This document shows, piece by piece, positions 34,460 through 45,923 of a DNA stretch of 64,000 bases (positions are counted from its first letter, which is position 1; each line of letters opens with the position of its first letter). The notes below the pieces were generated by a model. It was not told the DNA's origin. It searched no databases and saw nothing but the letters and a program-made list of their open reading frames with translations. Both the position numbers and the translations under genes were made by a program. The DNA lies in assembly GCA_025603075.1 (NCBI GenBank), contig MU626261.1, positions 62,001 through 126,000 of the forward strand. The letters run 5' to 3'. This stretch comes from Neoconidiobolus thromboides FSU 785 (taxonomy: Eukaryota > Entomophthoromycota > Entomophthoromycetes > Entomophthorales > Neoconidiobolaceae).

Positions 34460-35815
34460 TTATGACTTTGAATTAAGTTCATGGTCAAAACTTTCTTTTG
34501 GAACTTCGGACAAATTATAATCTTCTAAAGATCTTACAACAAGGAATGCTCCAGGAACAGATACTTCAAGTAACACCCAACAAATGATCAGCTGTGTTAA
34601 GTAGCTTGCACTAGTAGTTGACACGCCCCAAGCAACAGCTGCACCAGCTGATTGAATACCTTTATAGAAACCAGCATAACGAGTAAGTATAAGTGCATCG
34701 TTGTGTAAAGATCCCATGATCCAATATGCAAGGGTTTGTAACATAGCATCAAGTAAACCAAATAGCAAATATAATACTATTAAACCTCCATAATTTGATG
34801 AAGTAAAGTCGACTCCAGGGCTACTTGCTGTAGGAGCAGTGTAAGCTTTAAATGGGTTATCTTCAGCCGTGAATTGAAGTTGAAAAGCTAATGCTCCACC
34901 CCAAACTGCAGTAAATGAAATAGTCAAGGCAGCAAGTCCGATAAGTCCCTTTGAAGATCGTTTCATTTTTGGATAATCAAGAAGCTTTCCCATACCATAA
35001 GCACCAACCATTTGTGCCGCCCAATACCAAATATTATTAAATGAACGTGTACGAAGATTAAATACAAAATAGTTCATAATATCCCATTGATAAGTATAAA
35101 AGTAATTTGATGCAACAAATAGGGGCACTAATACTACCATTTTCCAGTTCAAGAACACCTTTAGCACTTCAATCGCTTCTGATAGAATATTTTCATATTT
35201 TGTAACCTTAACTGGAGAACCGTCATGACGCACAACTTTTTCAATAGGAGCTAAACCGAGAGAAATGGCACAACCAACAAGCATAACAACGATTAAACCA
35301 ATATAGGTACCATTTCCAAGTTTTCCAGATGCTGAATTGAAATTCAATGAAAATGGAATGATATTACCGAGGACAGAGCCTAAGTTGAATATAATCCAAG
35401 TAATTGAAATATATTTCCCTCTTACTTCATCGGTGGCATAAGACATCATTATTCTACCTTGAGCAGCCCAAAGCACACCAGCACATGCACCTAATAAAGC
35501 ACCTGCAAGGATAACTACCCACCCAGCACCTGTAGCACTAAAAATAAGGAAAGAAGCAGAATAAAAAGCATATCCAAGCCCAGATATTGCTATAGACCAT
35601 TTGGAACCAACAATGTTCACAATACCACCACCAATGATACCAAAGAGAGCAAATGTAACATTCAAGGCTACATTGGCATTCCTTGATACATTCGGATCAT
35701 CTACCAAACCACCACCACCGATACTGTTCAATACATTGAACATCCCAGGACAGCAAAAGCAAACGAAACCCACCAAAATGATTTGAAATAATGCGGATGT
35801 GTATTTTACAGCCAT
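34460..35815 (-). CDS. UNC93-like (DUF895) MFS transporter 2
   Basis: Convergent paralog of gene 1: 451 residues, one exon, collinear over its full length, with near-identical blocks (FCCPGMFNVLNSIGGGGLVD, GACAGVLWAAQGRIMM, RTRSFNNIWYW, TRYAGFYKGIQS). The least conserved parts are the loop near residues 315-345 and the cytosolic C-terminal tail, where specialisation in substrate or sorting would be expected. Both tails end EAKS/NSKS. Codon use is somewhat more AT-rich than in gene 1, consistent with lower expression or relaxed selection. Confidence 0.93.
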   Translation of the reverse strand: MAVKYTSALFQIILVGFVCFCCPGMFNVLNSIGGGGLVDDPNVSRNANVALNVTFALFGIIGGGIVNIVGSKWSIAISGLGYAFYSASFLIFSATGAGWVVILAGALLGACAGVLWAAQGRIMMSYATDEVRGKYISITWIIFNLGSVLGNIIPFSLNFNSASGKLGNGTYIGLIVVMLVGCAISLGLAPIEKVVRHDGSPVKVTKYENILSEAIEVLKVFLNWKMVVLVPLFVASNYFYTYQWDIMNYFVFNLRTRSFNNIWYWAAQMVGAYGMGKLLDYPKMKRSSKGLIGLAALTISFTAVWGGALAFQLQFTAEDNPFKAYTAPTASSPGVDFTSSNYGGLIVLYLLFGLLDAMLQTLAYWIMGSLHNDALILTRYAGFYKGIQSAGAAVAWGVSTTSASYLTQLIICWVLLEVSVPGAFLVVRSLEDYNLSEVPKESFDHELNSKS

Positions 35816-35870
35816 AATTAACTATTTAAACAAAATAATTATTTTTAAACATTTAGGCCTAAATTTTAGG

Positions 35871-35878
35871 TTTATATA
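35871..35878 (-). promoter_or_regulatory. TATA box of UNC93-like gene 2
   Basis: On the minus strand GAGAGTATATAAACC, about 56 bp upstream of the ATG. Confidence 0.55.
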
Positions 35879-37946
35879 CTCTCCAACAATGAACTTTATT
35901 TCTTAGTTTATTTGTTTATGTTACAACTAAGCTTTAAATACAGGTGATCTAAAGTCTAATTTTTCATCTTTTTTCTTTAATGATACTCACGCAGGCCAAG
36001 TAAGAATAAGACTTTTTTAAAGTACAAAGTAAACCTATTTAAAAAATCCGAGAACTTGCCGGAAATATTTAAATGTAATTATTGTATATTCACTGAAAAA
36101 TAACCGTATCCTAACTACTTTTACAAATAAGAAAAGGAACATCATACTTTATTGTTCATTTTTGAATATTTAAACGTGACATTTTTGGATGTTATGTATA
36201 AGGTAGATGATGCTTGAATCTTTGGAATACTCGGCTTTTGATCCTTTTATCACATTATTGAAGTTATGCCTTATTATAGAATGGTTAGGCTTTAAGCTTA
36301 ATTACTTTTTTTAGGTTGTAAATGTACAAATCCAAAGTTAGTCTAGGTTAGATCATTAGCCTCTACACATTACTTAAACGTATGCATTATATTAGGATAG
36401 TTTAGTATTTAATTCCTAATTAAATAAAAGTAATTTGTATAAGAAACTAAATCAGGACTGTAGGTATTTGTGATATCAATCAAGTATTACATTACTCTAT
36501 GGACCCACTTAGTTTACTCATTATCCTATAATCTTTATTCACCCTTGACGTTAATAGTATAATAAAGTGAATGATACAAAGTTCAAATCAGATACTTTAA
36601 TTTGTAAGAGTTAATATCAGAAACCTTAAGTGAAAGCTTTGAAATCAACAATATGTATTTATAGAAAATGCTTTTTCATTAATTTATTTATAATATTAAT
36701 TAAACAGATATAAATAGCACTAATTTCCTTATATAAAACTATGTCGTTTTTGAACTAGATTGGAAATTTCCATAAGCATCAAAATCTGTTTATTAGCAAC
36801 AGTTAATGTTACAAATATCGCGACAAAAACATACAAAAGATGTCTATATGACAGTTCAATTAAATATACTACTCCGTAATTCCAAAGCAATAAGAGAATT
36901 CTAGAAACAGCGAATGTAACATAATATATGCAATAATACTATATTCATAAATTTTAATCTTTGAAGGATAAAAAGGGAGCTATTTTATACAAAATAAAAC
37001 AAATAGATGGCCCGATATTTATTCATAAAAAGTAATTTTTTGTTTTTCTTAAAAGTTTGTCCAACTTATTCTTACATTTAATTTATAGTTTATAGATTTT
37101 CAGTCTTATTAAATTCATTATAGATCGCTTTTGTTCTTAGAATTGCTTAAAATTGTTGTGTTCTATTAAGTTTATTCAAATAGAATTTAAATTTAAGTCT
37201 GTAAGCCAACTTATTGTTATCATACCTTTTTTACTATACAATTTTGTTAAAATTATATTGCTATACAAACTTATAACATTTAAGTATCATAGTTCCATAT
37301 TGTTATAAACTAAATGTCTAAGTAAGAACTTATAATTCAAAGCTCATAATTTAATAACTACTTTACCACAATAGTTACATAAATAAATTTATTTGTATAC
37401 ATTACTTTATAGATCATTCAACGGGAGTGATCACTTAATATTTAGATTAAATATAGAACGTTACAGAGTTATAAATAAAATTTAATGATTTAATAAATAA
37501 TATAAGGAAATGTACTAATTAATATTTAGCCCCGTAGTAGTGACAAAATTAAAAAACCTATTTGAAAGCCAAATGGATCTTATAACAAATAGTAAAATTT
37601 CCGAACAAATGTACACTTTCTAAGAAAACATTTAACGCGAATTAATACCATATATCCTAAATCTTTTATAAATAGACTAGTTTACTGAAATCAAAATAAA
37701 TGAAATCAATAAAAATTTAAGTAAAATGAATTTACATGGAGACATACATGTCTGAATTGATTTCATTTTTTTACATAATTTTAAATTTTAGATTATAAAT
37801 AGAATAATCAATAAAATATTATCAAAATAAAACTCAGTTTTTTAAATATTTTGTATTTTAAAAACTTTGCTTAAAACTCTATGGAAATAAACTATTTAAA
37901 AGGTAAAAGTACCTAATAGTTTTAAGAAAATTCAATAAAAATACAA

Positions 37947-38051
37947 TATGGGGATGTATTTTTGTGTTTAAGAATTTTACTAACAACTTTTCCGCTTAAA
38001 TAGCGCTTAAAAAATGGAAAAAGTAATGAAGTCAAAAAAAACATCCCCATA
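37947..38051 (-). mobile_element. MITE-A copy 9 (near-consensus)
   Basis: TATGGGGATGTATTTTTGTG ... AAAAAAACATCCCCATA with perfect 11-bp terminal inverted repeats. It is one of the best-preserved copies, so probably young. Confidence 0.95.
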
Positions 38052-38418
38052 TGGAATAATGTATAAGTTAGTATAAGCAGTTATTACAACTAATTTCACA
38101 AAACATGGTTTAAATAATATACTATAAAAAATTTTATAATTAATACTTATTTTTTTAATTTGATTTTAAAATAACTTTATTGAAATACGTGTAAATTAAC
38201 AAAACTTTTATTGAATTTAACAAAAATTGCTAGTTCAGTAAGGATTTTACTAATATAGCCTATATAAAGATATCAATTAAAGTTTTAACATATAAATAAA
38301 TATATACTTTTGTAAAGCTTTACTAAGAAATATTTATTATGAGCTCCTTTATAATTAGTATTGCAGATTTGCTATTAAATAAATAAATAATTTCAATATT
38401 ATAATTATATGATTAATA

Positions 38419-38523
38419 TATGGGAGTGTTTTTTTTAACTTCATTATTTTTTCCATTTTTTAAGCGCTATTTAAGCGGAAAATTTGTTAGTAAAATTCTT
38501 AAACACAAAAATACATCCCCATA
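38419..38523 (+). mobile_element. MITE-A copy 10
   Basis: TATGGGAGTGTTTTTTTTAA ... AATACATCCCCATA inside the decayed element, at the point corresponding to TTAATATA^TCACTGAATT of the 11-kb arm. Confidence 0.9.
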
Positions 38524-38731
38524 TTATTAAGTTAATAAATAACTGCATGGGAAAAAATAGCTAGTTTTAAAACCATAATTGATTGCTTTTATATAATACA
38601 AACAATAGAATCATTTTTACTTATTATTATAACTTTTTCTAAAAATATTTATCAAGTTAATTATTAGTAATCTAGTTAATATTAATATCTAATACTTAGT
38701 TTCTATCAATAGACCATTTACTTATTTAATA

Positions 38732-38836
38732 TATGGGGATGTATTTTTGTATTTAAGAGTTTTACTAACAATCTTTCCACTCAAATAATGCTTAAAAGAT
38801 GGAAAAAGTAATTAAGCCAAAAAAACATCCCCAAAT
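38732..38836 (-). mobile_element. MITE-A copy 11
   Basis: TATGGGGATGTATTTTTGTA ... CCAAAAAAACATCCCCAAAT, reverse orientation. Confidence 0.9.
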
Positions 38837-39051
38837 ATTAAAACTTTTAAATTTTAAGTTATTTTTTAATATTTTAGCTTTTTTGATTTACCAGATACTG
38901 GATAATAATATAACTTGTTATTATATTTGATAATATATAAATAATTTCTAATTGCTTATATCCTTGTTTTTTTTATATTTTTAGAAGTCGTATATGTTTT
39001 TATTATTATTAATGTGAGATATCGCTTTGTCAGCTTTATAACTAATCATAA

Positions 39052-39155
39052 TATGAGGATGTTTTTTTTGATTCCATTACTTTTCCATTTTTTAAGCGCT
39101 ATTTGAGTGGAAAAATTATTAGTAAAATTCATAAACGAAAAAATACATCCTCATA
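39052..39155 (+). mobile_element. MITE-A copy 12
   Basis: TATGAGGATGTTTTTTTTGA ... AAATACATCCTCATA. The terminal repeats share the same G-to-A change at both ends, so the ends remain complementary. Confidence 0.92.
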
Positions 39156-39475
39156 TGATAATATAATCAATTTAAAGTTCCTTATTTTGATTTGCTATAA
39201 AGATATCTACCACCTAATTATGAAAAACACTATCTTCTTATTTTAATATCCATACTTGATAATTACAATAAAAAACTATAATCACTATTATATTCTTTAT
39301 ATACAGTCCTTTAATTAAAGTATTAAAAAACTTTAACATAATAACTTGAAAGTTTTTAATTAAACTATTTTTTAACATTACATTTTCAATAAAGCTATCA
39401 AGTTTTATAGCATTTTTTATATATTTTGTAATACTATTTTTATTTTATTTGCTTTATATAGTTTATAGCTTACTA

Positions 39476-39572
39476 TATGAGAGTGTTTTTTTTGACTTCA
39501 TTGTTTTTTCCATTTTTTAAGTGCTACTTGAGCGGAAAGTTTGTTAGTAAAATTCTTAAATACATCCCCATA
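39476..39572 (+). mobile_element. MITE-A copy 13, at the same site as copy 7
   Basis: Lies after TTTATAGCTTACTA, the counterpart of CCGTAGTATATTA that precedes copy 7 in the 11-kb element. It has a ~7-bp internal deletion near the right end. Confidence 0.88.
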
Positions 39573-40501
39573 CGGTATCATTATTGATTTAAGTTCATTT
39601 TAATTATATAAATTAAAACTTTTTGACTTATACCCAGTTAGTCAAGCAAAAACTGGTTTTAACTTTAACTACCGAGTACTAACTTTGATGATTTCTTTTA
39701 AAGCACTAATTATATATGTTATTGACTAAATTTATTATTATAACAAATCATATTTATTGTATTTTTTTTGGTATGTTAAAGTTTTTAAAAATTTATTTTA
39801 AAGTTCAATTATGAAGTTTATGTTTTATTCTTATTTTAATAAAAGGTAAAATAACTATATGCATATTATATATTTATTAAGTATTTAATAAGAATAACAT
39901 AAAGTATATGAAAATATATTCTTTTAATAATTTACTAATGTTTTTTTAAAACTATGTTTAAAAAATACAAAAATAATAAAATTAAAAAAACCATCTATAT
40001 ATAATTTAAAAAAAATAAAACTTTTAAAATAAAACTCAAGTAAAAAGATTTAACTTTAAGCTTTATTAAATTTGACTAATTATATATTGAAGGCTTATAA
40101 ATTTAAAAGTTTAAATTTTAAATATCAAACAAATTCTGAAACTAAAAAAAATATGTTAATGTCCATTTTGTTATACTATTATGTTTCCTTTTTATTCAAT
40201 ATAATGTTTAATAAGTTAGTAGTTGGATGCTTAGGTAAATAAGGTATTTTTATACTGTAACTTTTTATTATAATAGGGTTCCTCTAGTAACTCTTTCAGA
40301 TCCTAAACTTGAATGAAAAATGTCGGTGAGAAAAATAAATTCCCACAGGCAGAAAGTTAACTCTTAAATTAAATTTATAGATTATAATAAGATGGTATTT
40401 ATAAAAGAGCTCAAGTTAATTTTAATGATCTTGTTTCTGTTTTATTATAATATTATTTAAATAAGTTCAAGTATTAGATTGACATAAGTTTAATATAAAA
40501 A

Positions 40502-40774
40502 TTGACCCAACTTGTTTCAACTTTGAAAGCATATAATATACAAGTCACTCTCGAAAATACTCAATTGCTCACTACCATATACAATCTTTTCATTGATGGT
40601 CAATCCTATAAAAACATTTTTATTTTAGCTCAACATAAACAACATTTAATAAATTCATTAATCATCATCGAATACTTTGGGTTTGATATACAATATCATA
40701 AGCTAAATGATTTTACTAACTTTATGATTGTAGGTAAAATATACTACAGTAGTCAAAATAATAAATCAAGTTAG
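40502..40774 (+). pseudogene. ORF fragment of unknown origin
   Basis: A ~90-codon open stretch with protein-like composition (IFILAQHKQHLINSLIIIEY) but no ATG near its start; the first codon is TTG and a stop lies just upstream. It may be an unrecognised exon or the remnant of a gene or transposon. Nothing in it identifies a family. Confidence 0.25.
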
Positions 40775-41210
40775 GTTATACCACTAATTAAATTCCAATA
40801 TATCTAATAAATAGGACTATAAAGCATCATCCTAATATTTATAAAGTGATCCGATTTAAAGTTTTGGGTGTGTTGAAGAGTTATTGACATTAAACCCAAA
40901 ACACAATTATATCCATTAAATTAAGGTTCCATCCCTTTAAATATACTATTCTTGCTTTTATTACTAAGCTCACTCTCCTAAAAAGTTAATAAAAAATAAT
41001 ATTCAATAGACTTTAGTGAAATATATCCTTAATCATAGTATAATTAAAAACTATCTACCTAAAATGCTATAAAAATATAGTGCTTTAAAATTTAAAGCTA
41101 AATGTTAACTATCAAAAAATTTTAATTACCAAAATCTATCCCATTTATCCAATTAGTAAGAGCTTTTAATTATAAATTAACTCCTTTTTTTATTCCCTCA
41201 AGAGGTTGAT

Positions 41211-42291
41211 TTAAACAGATTCTTGAATTTCTGGTTCTTTGAATTCAGCACGAGCAACTTTGTTACCTGAATCATCACCAGCAGCTTCACCGTGAAGTTC
41301 CATAAGTTTGGTATAATCAACTTTTGGAGACTTAAGGATCTTAGCTTTACGAACGTAAACATTTTGAAGTGGGAAGATTGGTTCACAAGCTTTGGTGATA
41401 GCAAGTCCAATAGATTCTGGGGCAAATTTTTGGAAAAGAGACTTAATATCACAGCTGGAAGCTTCTTGAGTCATAATTTCGAACATCTTTTTACGGATGG
41501 AACGGACTTGAGAAGCTTGAGCATAAGTAGTCTTCTTAACTTGGTTGGTACGTCTCTTGGTGAAAGCAATAGCAAAGAGACGAACTAAATAGCCATCGGT
41601 GGTCTTAACATCAACGAAGGCTTCAATAAGGGTCTATTTCTATTTTTAGAAAAAAAAGGCCAATAATAGTTTGATTAAGTTTTACCTGCCATTTCTTAAC
41701 AAGAGAGCGGATTTTATCAGAAGTAAAATCCATACCATGGAAAGTGGTAAGGAGGTTCTTTCCGTTAACTTCTTCACATCTAAGCTTAATCTTACGGAAA
41801 GCATTTTCTTCTTCTTTGTTAAGATCACCAACGGAAACTTCGAATACACGACCCTTGAGGGAGTCATTGGCATTCTCTAATATTGTTTTAAAAAAATGAA
41901 ATAAAAATTAAATTGAATCTTACTCATTCCTTGGGAACGGTTAACAAGGGTTTTACCAACATTACGGAATTTGAAGATGGATGGAGCTTTAACATCATAC
42001 CAATCTTTACGGGTGAATGGGTCAACACTATTATAATTGAATTTAATTTATTTTCATCTTGATATATCCTTTAATTTCGATTTTTCGACACGATTATAAT
42101 AGGATTTTAGATGGATGAATGACTTACACTTTCTTCTTGAGACCCTTTTTTCCTTTTGAAAGACGCCTAGTTAATTAAAATGTAAGCAATTTTGTCTTTG
42201 AATTTGTAAATTCCAATTCCAATTTATTTATATTTCTATCTTTATTCATATTTCTCTTTTCAATTACATACTTATTTTTTCCTACAGCCAT
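41211..42291 (-). CDS. RPS1: Small-subunit ribosomal protein eS1 (S3a/S1)
   Basis: 40S component near the platform and mRNA exit. Five exons, 42272-42291, 42128-42166, 41924-42027, 41686-41876 and 41211-41633, give 258 residues, the usual length. Landmarks in order: [55 protein letters not shown], then [15 protein letters not shown] and [14 protein letters not shown]. The first intron follows the 20th coding base, as is common in fungal ribosomal-protein genes. Codon use is the least AT-biased among the intron-bearing genes here, as expected for high expression. Confidence 0.97.
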
Positions 42292-43587
42292 AGTGAAGTT
42301 GTTTGTTTTGGTTTAGGAACTTTATGGACGCAAACGCGAAGAGGAAGATGCTTTTAACTTATTCATTATCTTAAATTGCAGCTTCCCATTATTCGCTGGT
42401 AAACTCAGAATTTCATGTTTAATTCTGCTAAATTTCGCTTTACAAATAAAATCACTTAATTAAGTCGATTCACGGCAATTCATTGGATTAAAAATTGACG
42501 ATCGAAATTTTAGTATTATTAATAAATTTAATTGATATTGTTATATTATATTTAAGTTGTATTATTAAATGATTTTTGAATTCATATTATTATGCTTTAT
42601 TATATATATTTTTTAGTATTTATTGTTTTAATGGATATCAAATTTAACTGAGATTTCAAAATATTTCAATTTAATTGATGGTGTTTAATTGGTCTATAAA
42701 TCACTAACAAAGTTTTCGAAACTATAAGTTAATTTAATAATAAAATATATATCATAGTGTTATTATATATATTAATAGTAAAGCATTAAAAATTTTCAAT
42801 ATAACGATTTACGATAATATAGCCTTTGGCTTTTTTCGCAACAAATACTTAATTATTTAATGGGATGGTTTGGTAGAAATGTATTAATAAAAAGCAAATA
42901 AATAAATAAAAAATGAGAGATTTTTAACTTTATTTTTAAAATTTAGATAATATACTGTTTATGTAATAATTGATTATAAGAAAATGTTGTTTATTTCTTA
43001 CCTTTATGTTTTTTATAAATATTTTATAATACAAACTATAAGCAAATTAAAGAGTGTCAAGTACTATATTCTGTTAAGTATCTTATTTTTTATAATTAAT
43101 ATTTATGACAAAAATATTAAAATTTAAAATACACCTGGTTTTTTTTAAATCAAATCAATAATGTATAGATATAGATATAAATAAAAAAATTAAATATTTT
43201 TCTTTCTATCGCATTAGTATATAGTAAACTATTAGAAGGCCAAAAATTTATACCTAATTATTTTAAATACTTGGATTATCTTTGGATGTTTTTTATCTTG
43301 ATCCTTATCCAAAATGAGTAGTGCTATTTTAAAGTTCGGAACAGAATGAACAGTGTTTATTTCAAGTAAAATAGAATAAAAAATAAATGTCACCTAAAAT
43401 AATGAATATACTTCGGAAGTTATCAAAAAATACGATAAGCAACCGAATAAGAGGTTGGCATGTTAGTCCCTTAATCTTTTTAATAATTAAAACGTAAATA
43501 ACATTTTTGAAGTCAAATTTTCAATAAAAAATTATTAAATTAAAAAACACCATAAGTTCCTAATTTGAAGAACAAAAGTTCAAAACT
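42292..43587. other. Divergent intergenic spacer
   Basis: AT-rich region between the eS1 and M3 peptidase gene 1 starts. The first ~130 bp by eS1 are less AT-rich and probably hold its promoter and leader. No repeat of the families above was seen. Confidence 0.6.
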
Positions 43588-45861
43588 ATGAATTTCAAAG
43601 CCAATAAAGTAGCAGAAGCAAATAACCAGAAAGGAACACGTCATAGCTCAAGGTATATAAATTGGAAAAATTGTCCACTTGGAAGCTTTAAAAAAATGAC
43701 CGGAATTGATATACAGCAACCACAAAGCATAAAACCTAGTAAAGTCTCTGAAGTCGAGGGCATCCGTTTAAGATTTGATATTGATGTAGAAGATTTACAA
43801 AATTTAAGTGAAGAATTGATAGCTATTGGTCGTAAAGAATATGATGCCATTGCTAACTTAAAAGCTGAAGAATGTAACTTTGATACTGTATTTAAACGTT
43901 TAGCTGAATTAGAGACTTGGTATGGTACTTATAAGAGTATTGTCTACATGCCACAGCACGTCCATACCGATAAGGCCCTTCGTGAAGAAAGTTCTAAATT
44001 GGAGCACAAGTTGAGTGAATTTGAAATTGAAGTTTCTATGCGTGAAGATTTTTATGAAGCTGTTAAGAATGCACAGCGTAACATCGATGTCAGTAAATTA
44101 AATTCAGAAGATCAAAAATTTATTGAAAAAACAGTATTAGAATTTAAACGTAATGGTTTGGATTTGCCAAAGGATAAGAGAGAAGAATTGAAAACCATTT
44201 TGAATAAATTATCTGAACTTTCAATTGTCTTTGCTAAAACAATTGCTGAAGATGAAACTGAAATTGAACTTACTAGAGAAGAATTAGATGGACTTCCAGA
44301 AGATTTTATTAATAATCTTAAACAAAAGAAGAATGATAATGGACAACAAGTTTATTTATTAACCATGAAATATCCGGATGTTGTACCAACATTAGAAAAT
44401 GCTAAATTAAGCTCAACTCGTCAAAAAGTAGAAAAAGTATATAACTCTAGATGTTCTAGTAATATTGAAGTATTAGAACAAGCACTTCAATTACGTCTCA
44501 AAGCTGCTAACTTATTGGGTTATAAAAATCATGCAGATTTTAAATTAGAATTGAAGATGGCTAAAAAAGCAGATGCAGTTAATAAATTTTTAAATGATTT
44601 AAGAGATACCTTAACTACTTATGGTAAACAAGAACTCCCTGAATTATTACAACTTAAAAAGACGTTTGAAGCGGAGGCTAACGAAATTCATTCTTACGAT
44701 ACTAGTTATTTAAAGAACCAATTATTAAAAAATAAGTTCAAAGTAGATCATCAAAAGATCAAAGAATATTATCCATTAGATCAAGTAACTGAAAAGATGT
44801 TGGAATTATATCAAAAAGTATTAAATTTGAAATTTGAAACAATTGAAAATAATTTTAGCTGGAATTTAGATACACCACAAGATATCAAATTAATTAAAGT
44901 TAGTGATGGTACAACTCAGGAATTGATGGGCTATTTTTATCTAGATTTGTTTCCACGTCCAGGTAAATATTCCCATGCAGCATGTTTCCCAATCCAAAGT
45001 GGTGCTCAATTATCTAATGGTACTCGTCAAGTACCAGTTGCTGCTATGGTGGCTAATTTTACAAAACCCACAACATCATCACCTTCTTTATTAAGACATA
45101 GTGAAATAGTGACTTATTTCCATGAATTAGGTCATGTAATGCATACCATTTGCTCAAAAACCAAGTATTCTAGATTCCATGGTACTAATGTAGAAGGTGA
45201 TTTCGTGGAAGCTCCTTCTCAAATGTTAGAAAATTGGTGTTGGGATAAAAAAATATTATCTTATCTTTCATCTCATTATGAATCTAATGATAAAATACCT
45301 GAGGAATTAATTGATTCTTTAATTGATTCTAAAAATGTTGGCTCTGGCTTATTTTATCTTCGTCAATTATTGTTTGCTATTTTTGATTTAAAAATTCATT
45401 CTATTGAAACTGGTAATTGCTTATATTAGTTATTATTTAAATTTTATATTAATTATTTTATTAGATGAAAGGTTAAATATTAATGAGTTATTTCTTAATT
45501 TAAAGAAAGAAATTTCATTAGTATCAGGACAGCCTGATACTTGTTTTGTAGCTACTTTTGGTCATTTAATGGGGGGTTATGATGCTGGATACTATGGTTA
45601 CCTTTGGTCCGAAGTGTTTTCTGCAGATATGTTTGCTAGTAAATTTAAATCATTGGATGATATTGCTGGTCCTAAAGTTGGTTTATCTTATAGAAATGAA
45701 ATTTTGTTACCTGGGGCTTCAAAGTAATTTTATTCAATTTTTTGTCTTTAGAATTTTTAACTTATTTCTTTTTTAGAGATGCTATTGATATGCTTACCTC
45801 TTTCCTAGATCGTGAACCTACTAATGAAGCTTTTCTTGAATCTATTAAACCAAAACTTTAA
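43588..45861 (+). CDS. M3-family oligopeptidase (thimet oligopeptidase/saccharolysin-like), copy 1
   Basis: Zinc metallopeptidase that trims short peptides, for example proteasome products. Exons 43588-45412, 45465-45723 and 45777-45861 give 722 residues, the size of yeast Prd1. The zinc site is HELGH at 512-516 with the third ligand Glu541 in [12 protein letters not shown]. Other M3 marks are [20 protein letters not shown] and [19 protein letters not shown]. The N-terminal ~60 residues ([14 protein letters not shown]) do not look like a strong mitochondrial signal, so a cytosolic location is inferred. It is tail to tail with copy 2 (62 bp between stops), and both introns are at the same codon and phase as in copy 2. 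Confidence 0.96.
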
Positions 45862-45923
45862 TAGTTTTATTTTAAAATAAAATATTATTATATAAAATAA
45901 AGTAACATTTAAACTCCATTATT

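Larger units (their letters stand above)
38190..39690 (+). repeat. Decayed relative of the 11-kb long-inverted-repeat element
   Basis: Parts align with 11300-12125: GATTTTACTAATATAGCCTA (38240s), TAGTTTTAAAACCATAATTG (38560s), TTTATAGCTTACTA (39460s) and GACTTATACCCAGTTAGTCA (39620s). Left-arm and central sequence are recognisable; the right arm is not. Four MITE-A copies (10-13) have inserted here, so it is an old copy. Confidence 0.65.
35816..41210. other. Long repeat-bearing intergenic region
   Basis: 5.4 kb. The left 2 kb show nothing beyond the UNC93-like gene 2 promoter. From about 37.9 to 39.7 kb it holds MITE-A copies 9-13 and a decayed relative of the 11-kb element. Near 40.5 kb there is an ORF fragment of unknown nature. 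Confidence 0.7.
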
